From Alentia gelatinosa (lineage: Eukaryota > Annelida > Polychaeta > Phyllodocida > Polynoidae): DNA of 64,000 bases. Positions 1 through 11,273 of the stretch are shown piece by piece. Under the pieces are notes generated by a model that ran no database searches, was not told where the DNA came from, and saw nothing but the letters and a program-made list of their open reading frames with translations. The number at the start of each line of letters is the position of its first letter. Within the stretch, counting starts at the first letter, position 1. The stretch is taken from NCBI GenBank assembly GCA_950022655.1, contig OX465583.1:10437798-10501797 (forward strand), in the 5' to 3' direction. A program made the translations under genes and the position numbers.

Positions 1-794
1 ACAGGGAGTAAATGGACCCAGATTACAGGCGAAAATACACTACAAACTAGGGAAAAATGAACTGAACGCATACAGACGTTTCTATGACGGACTTCACCCC
101 ACAGATAAAACAGTGGACATCTGGGCCAAATGCATAATATCGACACTCCGGAGTATGACCCTACTATGAGTTTATCATCAACCAAAACCTGACTGAATAG
201 CCTAGACTTGAACATTGGCCCATCCCAGAGGGGAGACCAACAACAAGCAGGATTAAGGCAAATAACTTGACTTTCATAATCTTTCAGTAAATCAACAAAT
301 CAAATATTGAATGTAACACTTTTCTTTTTCTCTAGAAGTTATATATGACTGATGTTCTGTTCAAATCATGGTTTACAAAATATTTGTTTGGAACCAAGAT
401 GCGGGGATTTGCGGGCTTGACGGGCGAATGATCCATCCTAGAGAGGAGATCAGACTCCCTGATGGCACGTAAAAAAACCGATCTTGTACTTAAATATGAA
501 ATCGTACTGCTGTTAAATAATAATCATTTATATTATAATTGCTCCTAACTATGCTATAGCATATTTGTACATACAGAAGGATAGTAGACCTAAGGTCAAG
601 CACATTTTTTCCGTGGCTAAAAGCGCCGAGACGGATAGAGTGCTATCAAGTTATTATGATAATATATTTGTGTTGGTTTATATCTAAGAATTACTTATAT
701 GTTCAAGGTGAAAGCATGCTCACTGCATTTTTGACTTGCATTACCCGTTACATTGATGTATTTATGCCAAAACATGTGAAACTGTTATATAGAC
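1..794. other. intergenic, no gene seen
   Basis: AT-rich sequence with no ORF of recognisable family, no clear TIR and no tandem array. I see nothing here that supports a gene or a named repeat. Confidence 0.5.
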
Positions 795-1025
795 ATGAGT
801 AAAAATGGAAAACTAAACTGCAAAGGTTTGAAGATTGTGCACTTAAACGTGTGCAGTTTATGGTCAAAACTCGATACAGTGCACACAATATTAGTGGACT
901 CAGATATCGACTGTTTATGTATAACAGAGACATGGCAATGGGCACTTGAGTCTCAAGCAAGGCATTCTCATTGGAAAAAGCTGCAAGACCGAGACTATGT
1001 ACCTTGTGAAAGGGAGCATGTCTGA
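795..1025 (+). pseudogene. LINE endonuclease fragment (APE-type, N-terminal part)
   Basis: The 76-codon frame contains GLKIVHLNVCSLWSK followed about 16 residues later by DIDCLCITETW. That is the usual opening of the apurinic-type endonuclease of non-LTR retrotransposons (an LN-x-R-S-L-like block, then a block ending in T/S-E-T-W with the catalytic Glu). The match stops after the second block, and no further endonuclease or reverse transcriptase follows downstream, so this is a truncated relic. The family (CR1, L2, RTE and so on) cannot be decided from so little sequence. Confidence 0.7.
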
Positions 1026-1640
1026 GACTTTGTACTGGGTGTGTCCTGCCATATGAATCAAATCCACCATTTTCTGTCAAGAATGGGAAAGCTCAATCTC
1101 AGTAATCAGCTCTGAGATTTTTGGACAGAGAGAAAATTATCGGAGACTTGAGAAAAGATGTATAAAGTACACCAGTCTCAAGTACATGATACTCCATGTG
1201 AATCCCACTTTACTGAAAACATTTGTTATTAGGTAGCAGCAGACTGACCAAGCCATAATGTGAAAGTGGTGCCTTGCAGAGTTTTGTAAGTTTGACACCA
1301 AAATACCAGGGAACTATCAATAATGATGTCAAAACTAATGCCGTCTATTATTCACAATATTTTAGAAACTTAAAATATATTAAAAAAACCAGGTCTATTT
1401 TCTGCACAAGAATTAGTAAAGAATTACAATGATCAAAGAGTTTGTAGTTAGGTTGTGAATGAATATGATAAGACTGGGCTGAACTGTGGACCAATATGTA
1501 GTACTGGTCCACAGTGATATGATGGTTGGTTGTATGTGTGGTAAATGGGGAGAGCTGTGTAGTATATGTGGACTGTAGTTGGTAAAGTCCTAGAATATGT
1601 CACAAACACTGGAGTAACTTATCACTAGAATACTGTAGTT
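1026..1640. other. intergenic, no gene seen
   Basis: No recognisable coding or structured element. It could be decayed LINE body downstream of the endonuclease scrap, but I cannot show that. Confidence 0.4.
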
Positions 1641-1654
1641 TAAGTCCATGGGGA

Positions 1655-1830
1655 TGTAGTAGGTAGAGAACTTCTTCTTGGCTGCGTCAGCCCTTAACAG
1701 ATGAGATCTGCTCAGAGGTACTTTGAAATGCTTCTTTTTATTGGTAATTTCCACAGGTACAGGTTCCTCACACGCCAGTCTAAGAACCCAGAATGATGGG
1801 TGTAGCTGGCTTATATAGCTAGTATTGAGG
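1655..1830 (-). promoter_or_regulatory. LTR-like promoter/poly(A) module, copy 1
   Basis: Read on the minus strand there is a TATA-like CTATATAAGCC (1809-1819) and about 70 bases downstream an AATAAA (1737-1742). The block then runs to a terminus containing AAGTTCTCTA. TATA and poly(A) signal this close resemble the R region of an LTR. The terminal word is shared with the module at 2523-2766. No paired LTR, PBS or retroelement ORF is attached, so this is tentative. Confidence 0.3.
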
Positions 1831-2522
1831 TTGCATGCATTAAAGTGTCAAGGTCGTTGTTCCAAATGCTCACTCCCACTCTCTGTCCTACTAACCCAAA
1901 TGACCTGTCCTACTGACCCAGGCTAAGTGGGGCAGTAGGTGTGCAGGCGCTGACCTACTGGCCCAAATGATCCATCCCTGCTAAGTGGGACAGGCGCTGA
2001 CCCACTGGCCCTAATGCTCCATCCTACTGGCCTTCACCTTGGGTGCTTGTGTGCTGACACACTGGCCTAGATACAGCTCTCAGGGCGTTTCATATGGGAT
2101 ATATGCTTAACTTCTGCTATACAATAGCTCACAGTTTTACTTCTACATTTCTTATACCTTTCTTATATATTTCAATATATGTGCTTGGCTCAGGTCCAGT
2201 GCAAGACTATGAAAGGCGATGTCAGGAGATTGCTCCGTCACCTTTTGTGGTGCAGCTCCATTGTAATAGTATTTATAATCAGCTCAATGGTCAATGTCAG
2301 GTGATTGCCATGCACTGTAGCTTAGCACATACAAGTTATCATTTTGATGCCTCCACTGTCTCAATAAAACACCCCCTTAAGATAGGTCTCAGAGCAACAG
2401 GTACAAAGCTCCAGTGCCAACATGTCTAGACAGGCTAAGGGTCCACTTCCTATAATTATGCTAACCAGTTTGTAGTCATTGCTCTTAAACCATCACTAGC
2501 GGTTCACATTTCTCAAGGGCTG

Positions 2523-2766
2523 GATAGCTGCGTATTAGAGAACTTTATTTTAGAAGTTTAAAATTTGCATGCCAGAATTCAGAGACCAGAATTGCTGGAG
2601 GTTACCCGGAGATTTATATAGGAAGTCTGCCGGCCAACCCCCTGACGTCACTTCTGGGACCACGGCGACCCCTGGGTCCCGTTGCTCCAGGATTATGACT
2701 AATTAATCTTCCCCTGTCTCATTCAATATGTGCCCCTGAATTATTGTATCGTAATCGCATCCCACA
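2523..2766 (-). promoter_or_regulatory. LTR-like promoter/poly(A) module, copy 2
   Basis: On the minus strand a sequence starting TGTGGGATGCG holds CTATATAAATC near 2610-2620 and AATAAA at 2544-2549, then ends in AAGTTCTCTA as in the module at 1655-1830. The arrangement suggests a solo LTR or short promoter-bearing repeat, but the right end is not a canonical CA, so the boundaries are uncertain. Confidence 0.3.
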
Positions 2767-2789
2767 GAGAATAAACGTGAGTAGCTCAT

Positions 2790-3235
2790 TGGCTGTAATC
2801 TATATATACATAAGTGGGTTACTTTATAATATTTGTAAAAAAAAACTCCGTCTGTGTTTGTACACGCGATAATTATTTCCTGCTGTTTCCCTTTTAAGGG
2901 TACTGCTTCCTTGTTACTGACATGTTAGTCTGGGAATAGCCTACCGTCTATTTTGAGAGATCTATGAACACATACCGTGGCAATTAACGACACATTCGCA
3001 CTCGCTCTCTGAAATATAGGTAAAGATCACAGACACTAAACATCATATGGAACTATTGAATTTTCATGGTAGTATCTCTGCAGTAGTCATTACAAATGAT
3101 GAATGTAGACTATATATTTTTTTGTATTTCTATTCATTTCTAAAATATTTTCCAAATTTGATAAAATAATGTCGACGCCTGGGCTGAAAAAGTCAGTTTC
3201 TAGATCAGCCTGATCTTCCGCTATAGAAACAATCA
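2790..3235. other. intergenic, no gene seen
   Basis: AT-rich single-copy-looking sequence between the LTR-like module and the TIR element at 3239. Nothing recognisable. Confidence 0.4.
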
Positions 3236-3238
3236 TTA

Positions 3239-4502
3239 GGCCCCGCACCCACTAGTTACGACACACTCCGACACGCTCCAACAAGCGTAATTCTCTGTCG
3301 TAGCACAATCGCAGCACTCTTGTCGGAGCGTGTCGTAGCGTGTCGGAGCATGTCGGAACGTGTCGTAACGGTTTTTTTTGGGGGGAAAAAGGAGCCCACG
3401 GAGCCGACACGGGCTACCACAGGATACAGTTTTCCTCAATTCTTTCAAAAATGCTGACCTATGATTTTTAAAACCTAAATAAGTAGTATTACACATATAC
3501 TATACTCTGGTTAATTTTGAAGAAGATGGTATGGGTTTTAATGGGTGAAATGGAACTTTTTAGATTTCTAATATATTCTATTATCAAATATTTTAAAACT
3601 CTTGGGTTACGGAAAGGGTACATCCTGATCAGTATGTAACCGAAGTTTTGTCGAAATATTCAAAGTATTAACGGAGATATGGAGGAAATTATAAATGCCC
3701 ATTGACTTACCATTGCTTCCATAAGCGCCAGTGTGAGAGGGTGCGTCCACTAACCACGACAGGGCTGCGACACACGCCAACAAGAAATTTCCAATCCGTG
3801 CCTTGTCGCAGCCTTGTCGTGAGGAGGGGAGCTGTCGTGAGCCCTTGTCGCAGCCTGTCGGGAAGTGCACGCTCCACCTAAATATTCTATCGTAGACCTC
3901 TGCGACACGCCACGACACGCCACGACACGGCTCCAAAATCGAACATGTTCGATTTTGTCGTAACCTTGTCGGAAGGCCCCCGACAAGCTTCATGTCGCAG
4001 CCTGTCATGGCCTTGTTGTAGCCTCTTGTCGGGAACTGTGGCCCACCAACCACGACAAGGCTATGACAAGGCTTCCAATCGTAGAGCTGTCGTGGACCTT
4101 GTCAGAAAGCCGTTGGTGGACGCACCCTCTTAAATATCGTGACTCGTGTCGGAACGGTGTCGTAGACCTTGTCGGAAGCCTGCCTCCACTAGTGCAGAAC
4201 GCTACGATAGCGTTCCGACAGGCTCCGACACGCTCCAACACGTCCCGACGTGTCGGAAGCGTTCCGACACACTACGACAATTCCAACATGTTGGAGTTGT
4301 CGGAAGCGTGTCGGAAGGCCTGCGACAGGACGCCCATGTCGTAGCGTGTCGCAGGCCATGTCGGGGCGTGTCGCAGTCCTTGTCGGAAGCCGAAGTCCAC
4401 TACTGCGATAATTTACACGCTTCCGACACAACATTCGATTCTGTGTCGTAAGGCCTATCGGGGCGTGTCGGAAGCGAAATCGTAACAAGTGGGTGCGGGG
4501 CC
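3239..4502. mobile_element. non-autonomous PIF/Harbinger-like TIR element (family I)
   Basis: Terminal inverted repeats GGCCCCGCACCCACT and its complement are flanked on both sides by TTA (3236-3238 and 4503-4505), the target duplication typical of PIF/Harbinger transposons. The 1,264-bp interior has no transposase. It is largely variants of short CG-containing words, TGTCGGA, TGTCGTA, CGACACG and GCTTCCGAC, in both orientations, so much of it can fold back on itself. Several ORFs of 60-150 codons cross it only because of the repetition and look non-coding. Confidence 0.8.
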
Positions 4503-4745
4503 TTAGACCTCTGGTACTCATTCACAACATTCGTCTCCTGAACTATTATATTTAATTACAATGAGTTCCCTTCAGGAAGTAGTAGTTGAGGAAAAATAAA
4601 GCTCATGGTTGTCAATAAAACTTAATAAAGTTGCCATGTTTTTGGTCAATATATATTTTCGAAAGAACTGACTTGGCCCCCATTCAGGTAAGTTAGTCTT
4701 GCATTTCATTTTGAATGTTGATCGGTCTAAATCTAGGGATGCAAT

Positions 4746-5627
4746 AGGGAGCCAAAGTCAACCCGCTGAAACCACAGGTACCTGTGTAGTGGGACGGGAA
4801 TCCAGCAGTGTTTGTTTGTTTCACGGAAGGTGGCGCGATATGCCGATCCTTACTGTGCAGTGATTCCGGACAACGCCGCACACGAGAGTGGCGCGGTGGA
4901 GACCGGGATTACGTAACGCTTAGTATATATACTCAGCGTTCACAGTAGGTCGACAGGCTGTCCTCGCGCGTCCCTTCTACGGAACGGATCCTTGGGCCCT
5001 CACTATGCAGGCGGGTTCTTGTAACCTTCCTGGTGGTTAGGCTGATCCTCCGGATTGGCCTATCCAGCGTTACCTAGCACCTATGTGCTAGGGTACTGTA
5101 CATGTAGGGAAGATCTTCCAGATCTTTCCGGGAAGTAAGTGATTAATAAACACCCTTGTTTATTAAGTGACGTTGTTGTGTTATGTGTGAATAGGTCTGT
5201 GCAAACTAACCGAAAACCGAACCAACCTACGTAAGTGCGTAGGGTGGGATCCTGCCTGGAACTAGCGTTCCGGATTGGTGTCATCCAACCTGCTAGACAG
5301 GCGGCGACCACCACACCTGTTTACAAAAGACCATTTCCGGATATAGGCGGTCAGTACTTAGACTATGTAGGTTCGAGATTATATGTGTCATTCTCCAATA
5401 TTTTAGACTCATATTTTTGATAAACTGACAACTGTCATTGTAACTCAGAGCTATTCAGAGACGATAGTAGTAAACTACACTTCAAAAGTAACAAACGAGA
5501 CCAAAAACAAAAGTCTAGCCTCAAACCCCCATAGGTTTAGCACTAAGCCTTGTTCTTACTGGCCACCAGAAATGGTGTTTTGTAAACGGGTATCTGTGGT
5601 TTCAGTGGGTTCACTTTGGCTCCCTAT
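4746..5627. mobile_element. Tc1/mariner-like MITE N, copy 1, split by a solo LTR
   Basis: Left TIR GGGAGCCAAAGT and right TIR ACTTTGGCTCCC are each flanked by TA. The left arm continues AACCCGCTGAAACC and the right arm is its inverted match. The element is cut within about 40 bases of its left end by the solo LTR at 4785-5315 and resumes at 5316. Without the LTR it would be about 350 bp, like the intact copy at 20731-21070. Confidence 0.75.
4785..5315 (+). mobile_element. solo Ty3/Gypsy LTR (531 bp)
   Basis: Same length and nearly the same sequence as the LTRs of the full element at 55647-63569 (7 differences from its 3' LTR by my reading). It begins TGTAGTGG and ends CCACCACA. The flanks are CCTG at 4781-4784 and 5316-5319, a perfect 4-bp target duplication. 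No internal retroelement sequence remains, so it is a solo LTR left by LTR-LTR recombination, inserted in a MITE of family N. Confidence 0.9.
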
Positions 5628-6299
5628 TGGTTTATTTGATCTGCAGAGTTGGCAACTTCCCATTGTCCAAGGATATAATTTCCAAGGTTTTCATCTTCAG
5701 TTTTTTATCTTATTTTTTGTGTATAAAACAATTAGAGAATAGATTGGGTCCATCATAAACGTCCCAGCCCAATTTCATGGCCAATAACGATGTTTACTCA
5801 GTCTGACTGAGGCTGTAAATTTCACATATTATAATTCCTCTCATTTTCATAACATCAACTGACATCCCTGGATCTGTAATGCAGAGATGTCAGTTGGGAT
5901 CATGGAAAAGAGAGAGGAAATATTTCCCATATGGAGGCACAGATACTGAAAAAACGTGGAAAACACATCGTTATCGGCCATAGATTAGTGCTGGGGTGTG
6001 TGGAAGTTTGCAATACCGTTCATTGGTGCTAACGAGGCCCAATTTATTCTCTCCTTGTTTTACACAAGAAAAAAAAAAGCAAATGAAAAACAAGGATTTC
6101 CTTGGAAAATAGGAAACCTTACATGGTTGGTGATGCCTTGCTATGTACAGGAGATGAAGGGTTAATATACAATACAGACGGTCCGTGCTATGGCCAGCCA
6201 CTGGGAGTTAGAGGAAGGGCATCTAATAGCATGGCCTGCCATAGTAAAATAGCATGATGGAGTAGCGGCCGCCAGCTGCTCCCGGCAGCCGCGACCAGT
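5628..6299. other. intergenic upstream of the LicD gene
   Basis: AT-rich sequence that becomes CpG-rich from about 6260. No gene or repeat recognised in the AT-rich part. Confidence 0.4.
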
Positions 6300-6771
6300 C
6301 TGCGATCTGATTGGTCGGCGGGCGGTGGATGGTGCTGCAGCGCGGTCTAGCGGCAGGCACATGCAGCGGCGGGAGGCGACGAGAGAGGAGTACCACAGAG
6401 CGGTCACATCATAGTCAGCATCAGGCTGCCACCGCCACCTCCTCCTACCTCACTGAGGACAGACAGAGGCGACCGACCACACACACTCCGTGGAAAATCA
6501 CCGGAATTGAAGCAGAGGCCTCGTCATAGTGGCTCCCCACCATCATGTGACGAGTATGAAGGAGCATGTCCAGCGACTTCCAACCGGCACGGGTTATAAT
6601 AACGGCCAGTGACCGGTCTCCTCTAGAACCGCAGGGCTTCTGCGACTCTCCCCACAGCGAGCAAGGAGGCGGAGTCGTCATCGGAGGAGGAGGGAGAGAG
6701 AGACAGGGCACGGTGGCGGCAGATACACACAGACATCCCCCCGTTAGAGCTCCTCACCGAACCACCACAAG
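6300..6771 (+). promoter_or_regulatory. GC-rich promoter / 5' leader of the LicD gene
   Basis: GC- and CpG-rich stretch directly before the LicD-family start codon, unlike the AT-rich flanks and without a clear TATA box. This is consistent with a CpG-type animal promoter and 5' UTR. It contains several short upstream ATG frames, including one ending on the main start codon. The transcription start cannot be read from sequence alone. Confidence 0.5.
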
Positions 6772-6775
6772 ATGA
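6566..6775 (+). CDS. possible upstream ORF of the LicD gene
   Basis: A 69-codon frame in the presumed 5' leader whose stop codon overlaps the main start codon in an ATGA arrangement (main ATG 6772-6774, uORF TGA 6773-6775). The peptide is low complexity and matches nothing I know, so any role would be in translational control by termination-reinitiation. It matters only if the mRNA starts upstream of 6566. Confidence 0.25.
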   Translation: MSSDFQPARVIITASDRSPLEPQGFCDSPHSEQGGGVVIGGGGRERQGTVAADTHRHPPVRAPHRTTTR

Positions 6776-7860
6776 GGCGTGTGTATACCGACGCGCCTCT
6801 ACTCGTCGTCGATATCGACGATTCCGATTCGAGCAGTACGTCTACGAATGGCAGCGGCCGGCAAACGCCCGAGTTGGGGGAACGTGGTAAGCACAGAATC
6901 TCCCCGAAGCCGGAGAAGCCGGAGGGAGGCGGCGGGGGCGGCGGCAGGCCCGGCGGGACACCGTGCTCCTGCCTGCGGGCCCTCTGCTCCGTCTTCTACA
7001 TCGGTCAGAAGAGCAAGATGCTGCTGCGGCATCTGAGGAAACTCCTGGAGCCCAAGAATCTGTTCGTGATTAACTTCCTCGTGCTTCTGATCAACCTCTT
7101 CTTCCTGGTCATGCAGATCAAGCAGGGATTCTGGCCAGTGGAGACTTATTTCCAACCCGTGCTTTCGGCGCATGATAAGCAACTGATGATAGCCACTATG
7201 AAGAGTTGCTTTCAAGCGCTTACAGCAGCAAACATTACCGTTTTCATGTACGGCGGCACGTTAATAGGATCATACCGCCACCATGGCTTCATCCCCTGGG
7301 ACGATGATGTTGATATTATCGTTAACGGCTCGGACAAAAAGCTCGTCCAAGATGTCCTCGCTCACCTGGAACCCAATTATAAACTCTACTCGACCGCCAG
7401 TGGCCAGTGGAAATTCTACTCGGACGAGATTCACAGTAAGTTCATCCACAAGCCCTTCAAGTGGCCCTACGTGGATATGTTCTTCTTCTCGGAGAATGCC
7501 ACTCACATCATAGACGAGACCAACGGGCAATACTCCTTCCTGAAGAGGAAAGTTTTTCCGCTCGTTAAACGCCCGTTCATGGACTTGCACTTCCCCGCAC
7601 CGTGCGATACAAGGTCCGTGCTGGACACCAACTATGTCATAGACAAGTGTCGCTCGCGGTCCTTCTCACATATGATGGAGGTGCCCATGTTTACATTCTC
7701 CACCCAAGACGTTCCCTGCGAACGACTCGCTAATTACTTTCCGTTCGTTTACCGATCGTCCGTTGAGGGTACGATCAACGAGACTTTACGTATGTCAGAC
7801 TGGACGCTCAGTTCTGTGGCTCTACCTGAGGTAACGTGTGGTAGCGGAGCATTATCTTGA
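6772..7860 (+). CDS. LicD-family nucleotidyltransferase-fold membrane protein
   Basis: A 362-residue protein. Residues 1-66 form a Ser/Pro/Gly-rich, probably disordered cytosolic tail with a seven-Gly run. Residues about 97-115 are one strong hydrophobic segment, so it is probably a type II Golgi/ER membrane protein. Residues 120-350 match the LicD/fukutin-related fold: GGTLIGSYRHHGFIPWDDD (161-179) carries the substrate-loop GG and the acidic DDDVD metal-binding cluster, WPYVDMFFF lies at 231-239, and a family-typical RPFMDLHFPAPCDTR at 268-281. The family transfers phospho-alcohol or sugar-phosphate groups such as phosphocholine or ribitol phosphate to glycans; the substrate here is unknown. 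The start is the first ATG after an in-frame TAG at 6745, with A at -3. The frame is intact. GAG|GTAACG at 7828-7836 could be a splice donor, so the last nine codons may be intron read-through. Confidence 0.85.
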   Translation: MRRVYTDAPLLVVDIDDSDSSSTSTNGSGRQTPELGERGKHRISPKPEKPEGGGGGGGRPGGTPCSCLRALCSVFYIGQKSKMLLRHLRKLLEPKNLFVINFLVLLINLFFLVMQIKQGFWPVETYFQPVLSAHDKQLMIATMKSCFQALTAANITVFMYGGTLIGSYRHHGFIPWDDDVDIIVNGSDKKLVQDVLAHLEPNYKLYSTASGQWKFYSDEIHSKFIHKPFKWPYVDMFFFSENATHIIDETNGQYSFLKRKVFPLVKRPFMDLHFPAPCDTRSVLDTNYVIDKCRSRSFSHMMEVPMFTFSTQDVPCERLANYFPFVYRSSVEGTINETLRMSDWTLSSVALPEVTCGSGALS

Positions 7861-9983
7861 GGAATTATCACATTGAGCTGTGTGGATATTGAACTGCAAT
7901 ATCCTGCAGTTCTACAAAAGTAGTGCCCTTTGCCGAACTCATGATATGCAGCATCTCCAGTGGCCATTGTGTGCTTTTTGGATCCGCTATTAAATTGCTA
8001 GTGTGCAGCTAATTGACTGAGGTTTGCGGTTTCTTCTAGTCCCGTTGAATACCCCGGTGAGACTATCAACATTGATTAATATACATTACTGGAGAAATAT
8101 ATACTTACAACCCAGCAGGAATAGAGAAAAAAAATATAAACGAAATTGCTGACAAAATACAAATCAAAATACGACGGGATGGATCCTGGTAAAGCAATTA
8201 TTATCAACTGAAATTGAAAGAGCACGTATTGGAAACGGTCAGTGTGGATTATGTATGCTGTGACTGTAGTGGAAAACGTCTGGACTGTGGTCACCTCTAT
8301 AATATACATCATGTTACACTGACCTTGTATAGTTTTACTACCTCGCTCTGCCAGGACACTGGCCATGTGTTAGTCAGGCCAGGAATCCACTCCACTGAGC
8401 TGCCCACATACTGCAACAAGCTACCGACACACTACGACACAAACCTTTCCACATCCCGACACAGCAACGATACTGTAGTGTCGTACTCTACGATACAGTA
8501 GTTCTGTTCCGTACATTCTATAAAACATAATTTTTCCACATTCTCACATAAAGGCTACGATACAGCAATTTGGATTAATAGCTATATACCATAGCCATCT
8601 CGGAATTAACCATACCGCCAGTATAGTGGATGCCCAGCTTTAGCAGCCCTTATTAGTCTTCGTATTCCAACCCTTAAGCAGTGGCCAGACACGGAGATAT
8701 TACTCAAGGATTACAAATAAGGATGACGGTCAGTTGGATGATGAAGCATGGGCCACGCCCTGCCACCACCACCACCACCCACACTCACTGAGAGGGGGCC
8801 CTGAGAGGGGGGCCCTGAGATGGGAGGGGGGCCCTGTGAGGGGGCGACAGAGAGGCACCCGGAAACTGGGTCAACTCAGTAGCAGCGGGTGTCGTGCAGA
8901 TGGAGGATAATCTGGAGCCTGGGGATGAGAGTGTGGATAGGGTGAGGGTGATGGCGGCTACGCCCCACACCCTGTGTTATTGTCCACGGATGTTAGGTCT
9001 CACTCACCACTCGATACACACTGTGACACATGGTCAGCCTCTTGATACATTGTTCACCGATATCCAGGTTACTACCTACTCGTTGTTGTTGACCGGTATA
9101 ATGTCAGGAGTCGACCCTCGAACAAGGCTACTACTCCTCGCCATAGTGTTCGGATGAAGCACGTTACTCACCAGTCGGCAGTTTGGTGTCATGGGCATAT
9201 TGTACACACACAAAAAAAACACGTGGTTGAAAAATGCCACTGGTTCAAGCTAGCATTTCTTGCATACTTGTGGGTATGGTGGCATGGAATGCATTATTAT
9301 TTTGGATATTGTTTTACAATCTGCTACAGTTACTTTCCATTTTTTAATACGATTGTCTCCCGCATTCAAAGAAGGCTTACATTGATGTATGTTTCATTTG
9401 AACCCAAAAGCTGTTTTTTTTCTTTACAGAAATGTAAACAAATCGTTTGCTATGGGCATTCACACCTTTATTGGTACAGGGAAAACTATACAATATAGTA
9501 AGCTATTTGCCCCTTTATCAATACTATACTAGAGATATTATTTTTGACAAGGCATTTTGCTTCGCACACACTCTTTATCTTGATTCATATATAAATGACT
9601 GAAAGTCATGTTTAATCATATCAATCAGGTCGCTTGCTAAAAGCCTAGTGTTGCAGGATGTGTGCTGTAGAAAAGCTCAGTTGTAAATTTTGGTAAGAAA
9701 AACCTTAGCGTACTAGTTGTGTGAATGGTTTAGATTATTGTTATGTATTGATTGCTATAGAAGGTATGGCCATGTACATGAGATTCACCCGTGCTTCACA
9801 GACCTTGGGGCATTAGAGGCTGCCTTCAATGGACCTCCTTTGTAATCAGGTACTGATACCATGTATGATAATCATGCTGTGTTGCCGGTTACCCTCTTGA
9901 TATGACGTTACACAGGCAGGTATTCTGACTGGACCACCTATATCACCACCTGCACCCTCACTGACCACTGGGGGTCGTTTGTC
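7861..9983. other. 3' flank of the LicD gene, no further gene seen
   Basis: Probable 3' UTR followed by AT-rich intergenic DNA. It holds a CGACAC-word cluster at 8420-8500, reminiscent of element I, and a short GC-rich tandem patch at 8780-8850 built on GAGAGGGGGGCCCT. An open frame of 114 codons at 9154-9498 matches no family I know and is probably chance. Confidence 0.4.
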
Positions 9984-10244
9984 TTAACCGGGGTTTCCAC
10001 CTGGACGATGTGTATTTGTGTCTGGCAGCATCTGGAAGAGTCGCAGAGGCTCGGCAGATCAGCACTTGGTGCTTATAGTCTACCTTTTAGTTTGTAAAGT
10101 TAGTACCAGTAAGTGCTGATTCCAACAGCATGATTCTTTTTGTCTGGCAGGGTCGAGTAGTGTCTCACGGTACCTTGCTAGATCTTGCTGGATCGTACTA
10201 AATCTTGTGAGATCATTACACCTGTGTGTGAAGCCCCTATTATC

Positions 10245-10631
10245 CAGGGTTCGTACAGAACCTGGAAAACCTGGAAAAGTCTGGAATTATGCTTTTGGGT
10301 TTTCCAGGCCTGGAAAAGCCTGGAATTCTCACAGAGAGCCTGGAAAAACCTGGAAAATTTACTTTTGCGGACAAACAATTTTTGTCGACTATGAAATTCT
10401 GGACATTAATAGCTTTTCTTAACTGCGGTACCTGACTGCCTATGAAATTTCAGTGACTTGGGTTAAATAGTTCCAAAAATCACTTTTGCTAATAATGTAG
10501 TATGGTTTTGATTGTTTGTCATGATATTTCATTCACTAGCAAGATGGTATTGATTCACATTGCCTGGAAAAGAAATATTTGAGCCTGGAAAAGGCCTGGA
10601 ATTTTTTAGGGCTGTCTATGTACGAACCCTG
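10245..10631. mobile_element. hAT-like MITE with CCTGGAAAA repeats (family L)
   Basis: Perfect TIRs CAGGGTTCGTAC / GTACGAACCCTG enclose arrays of CCTGGAAAA and its relatives. The direct flanks ATTATC at 10239-10244 and 10632-10637 are a perfect duplication that interrupts the terminus of element K. The CAGG start suggests hAT, although hAT usually makes 8-bp duplications and only 6 bp match here. Confidence 0.75.
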
Positions 10632-10754
10632 ATTATCGCTAACACGGGGACTCTTCCACTGCTGTGATACCACCAGACAGCCTCACACGATTCGTCCCGA
10701 TTTAGCGAATCAACAGCTCAGTAGATCGTGTGTCCTGGTGGAACCAGCACTTAA

Positions 10755-11273
10755 AGGCATATCGGACAATTTGGCGTGAAAATGTAAACCCATGTCATTT
10801 TTCTGAAAATTGAATATGATGATCTCTAAGTATTGTAGAGCATATTTCTGACTTAAAATTCTGGGGTCACCATGCTAGATTTAGATTTAGAGATCAATAT
10901 TATGCTCATTTTATATTAGATTATATAGAAATTCTAAAAAGTTGTTTTTCACATAGTAAAACCTATGTCATTTTCCTCAAACTTTCACAGAATATAATAG
11001 ATGTATAATACTACACATTTAGGTTTTAGAAATCATAGGTCACCATCTTTGTTTTTGAAAGAATTGAAGAAAACCATATTTTTCAGTACATTTCCTGTAT
11101 AAATTAAGCATATAAAAAGGGCCTATTTTACCTTTAGGATTAGGTCAAAGTAGACAAAACTCAAATTTTCGTCTTTTGAGTGTGGAATGTGCCACAAGTC
11201 ACCAATTTCAATGGATGAATGGGAATATTTTAAAATCACTAGGTGGCGCCACCGTGAATTGTAGGATATGCCT
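10755..11273. mobile_element. TTAA-targeting MITE M, copy 1
   Basis: Termini AGGCATATC / GATATGCCT are flanked by TTAA on both sides (10751-10754 and 11274-11277). The body matches the copy at 49360-49879 along its length, including the right-hand word AGGTGGCGCCA. A TTAA duplication is the hallmark of piggyBac-type transposition, but the terminus is not the usual piggyBac CCC. No ORF. Confidence 0.75.

Noticed and set aside
3607..4521. Overlapping ORFs of 60-148 codons on both strands
   Set aside because: They lie inside TIR element I and arise from its TGTCG word array.
9154..9498. 114-codon ORF downstream of the LicD gene
   Set aside because: Aromatic- and Cys-rich chance-like composition, no homology I recognise, no promoter or splice context.
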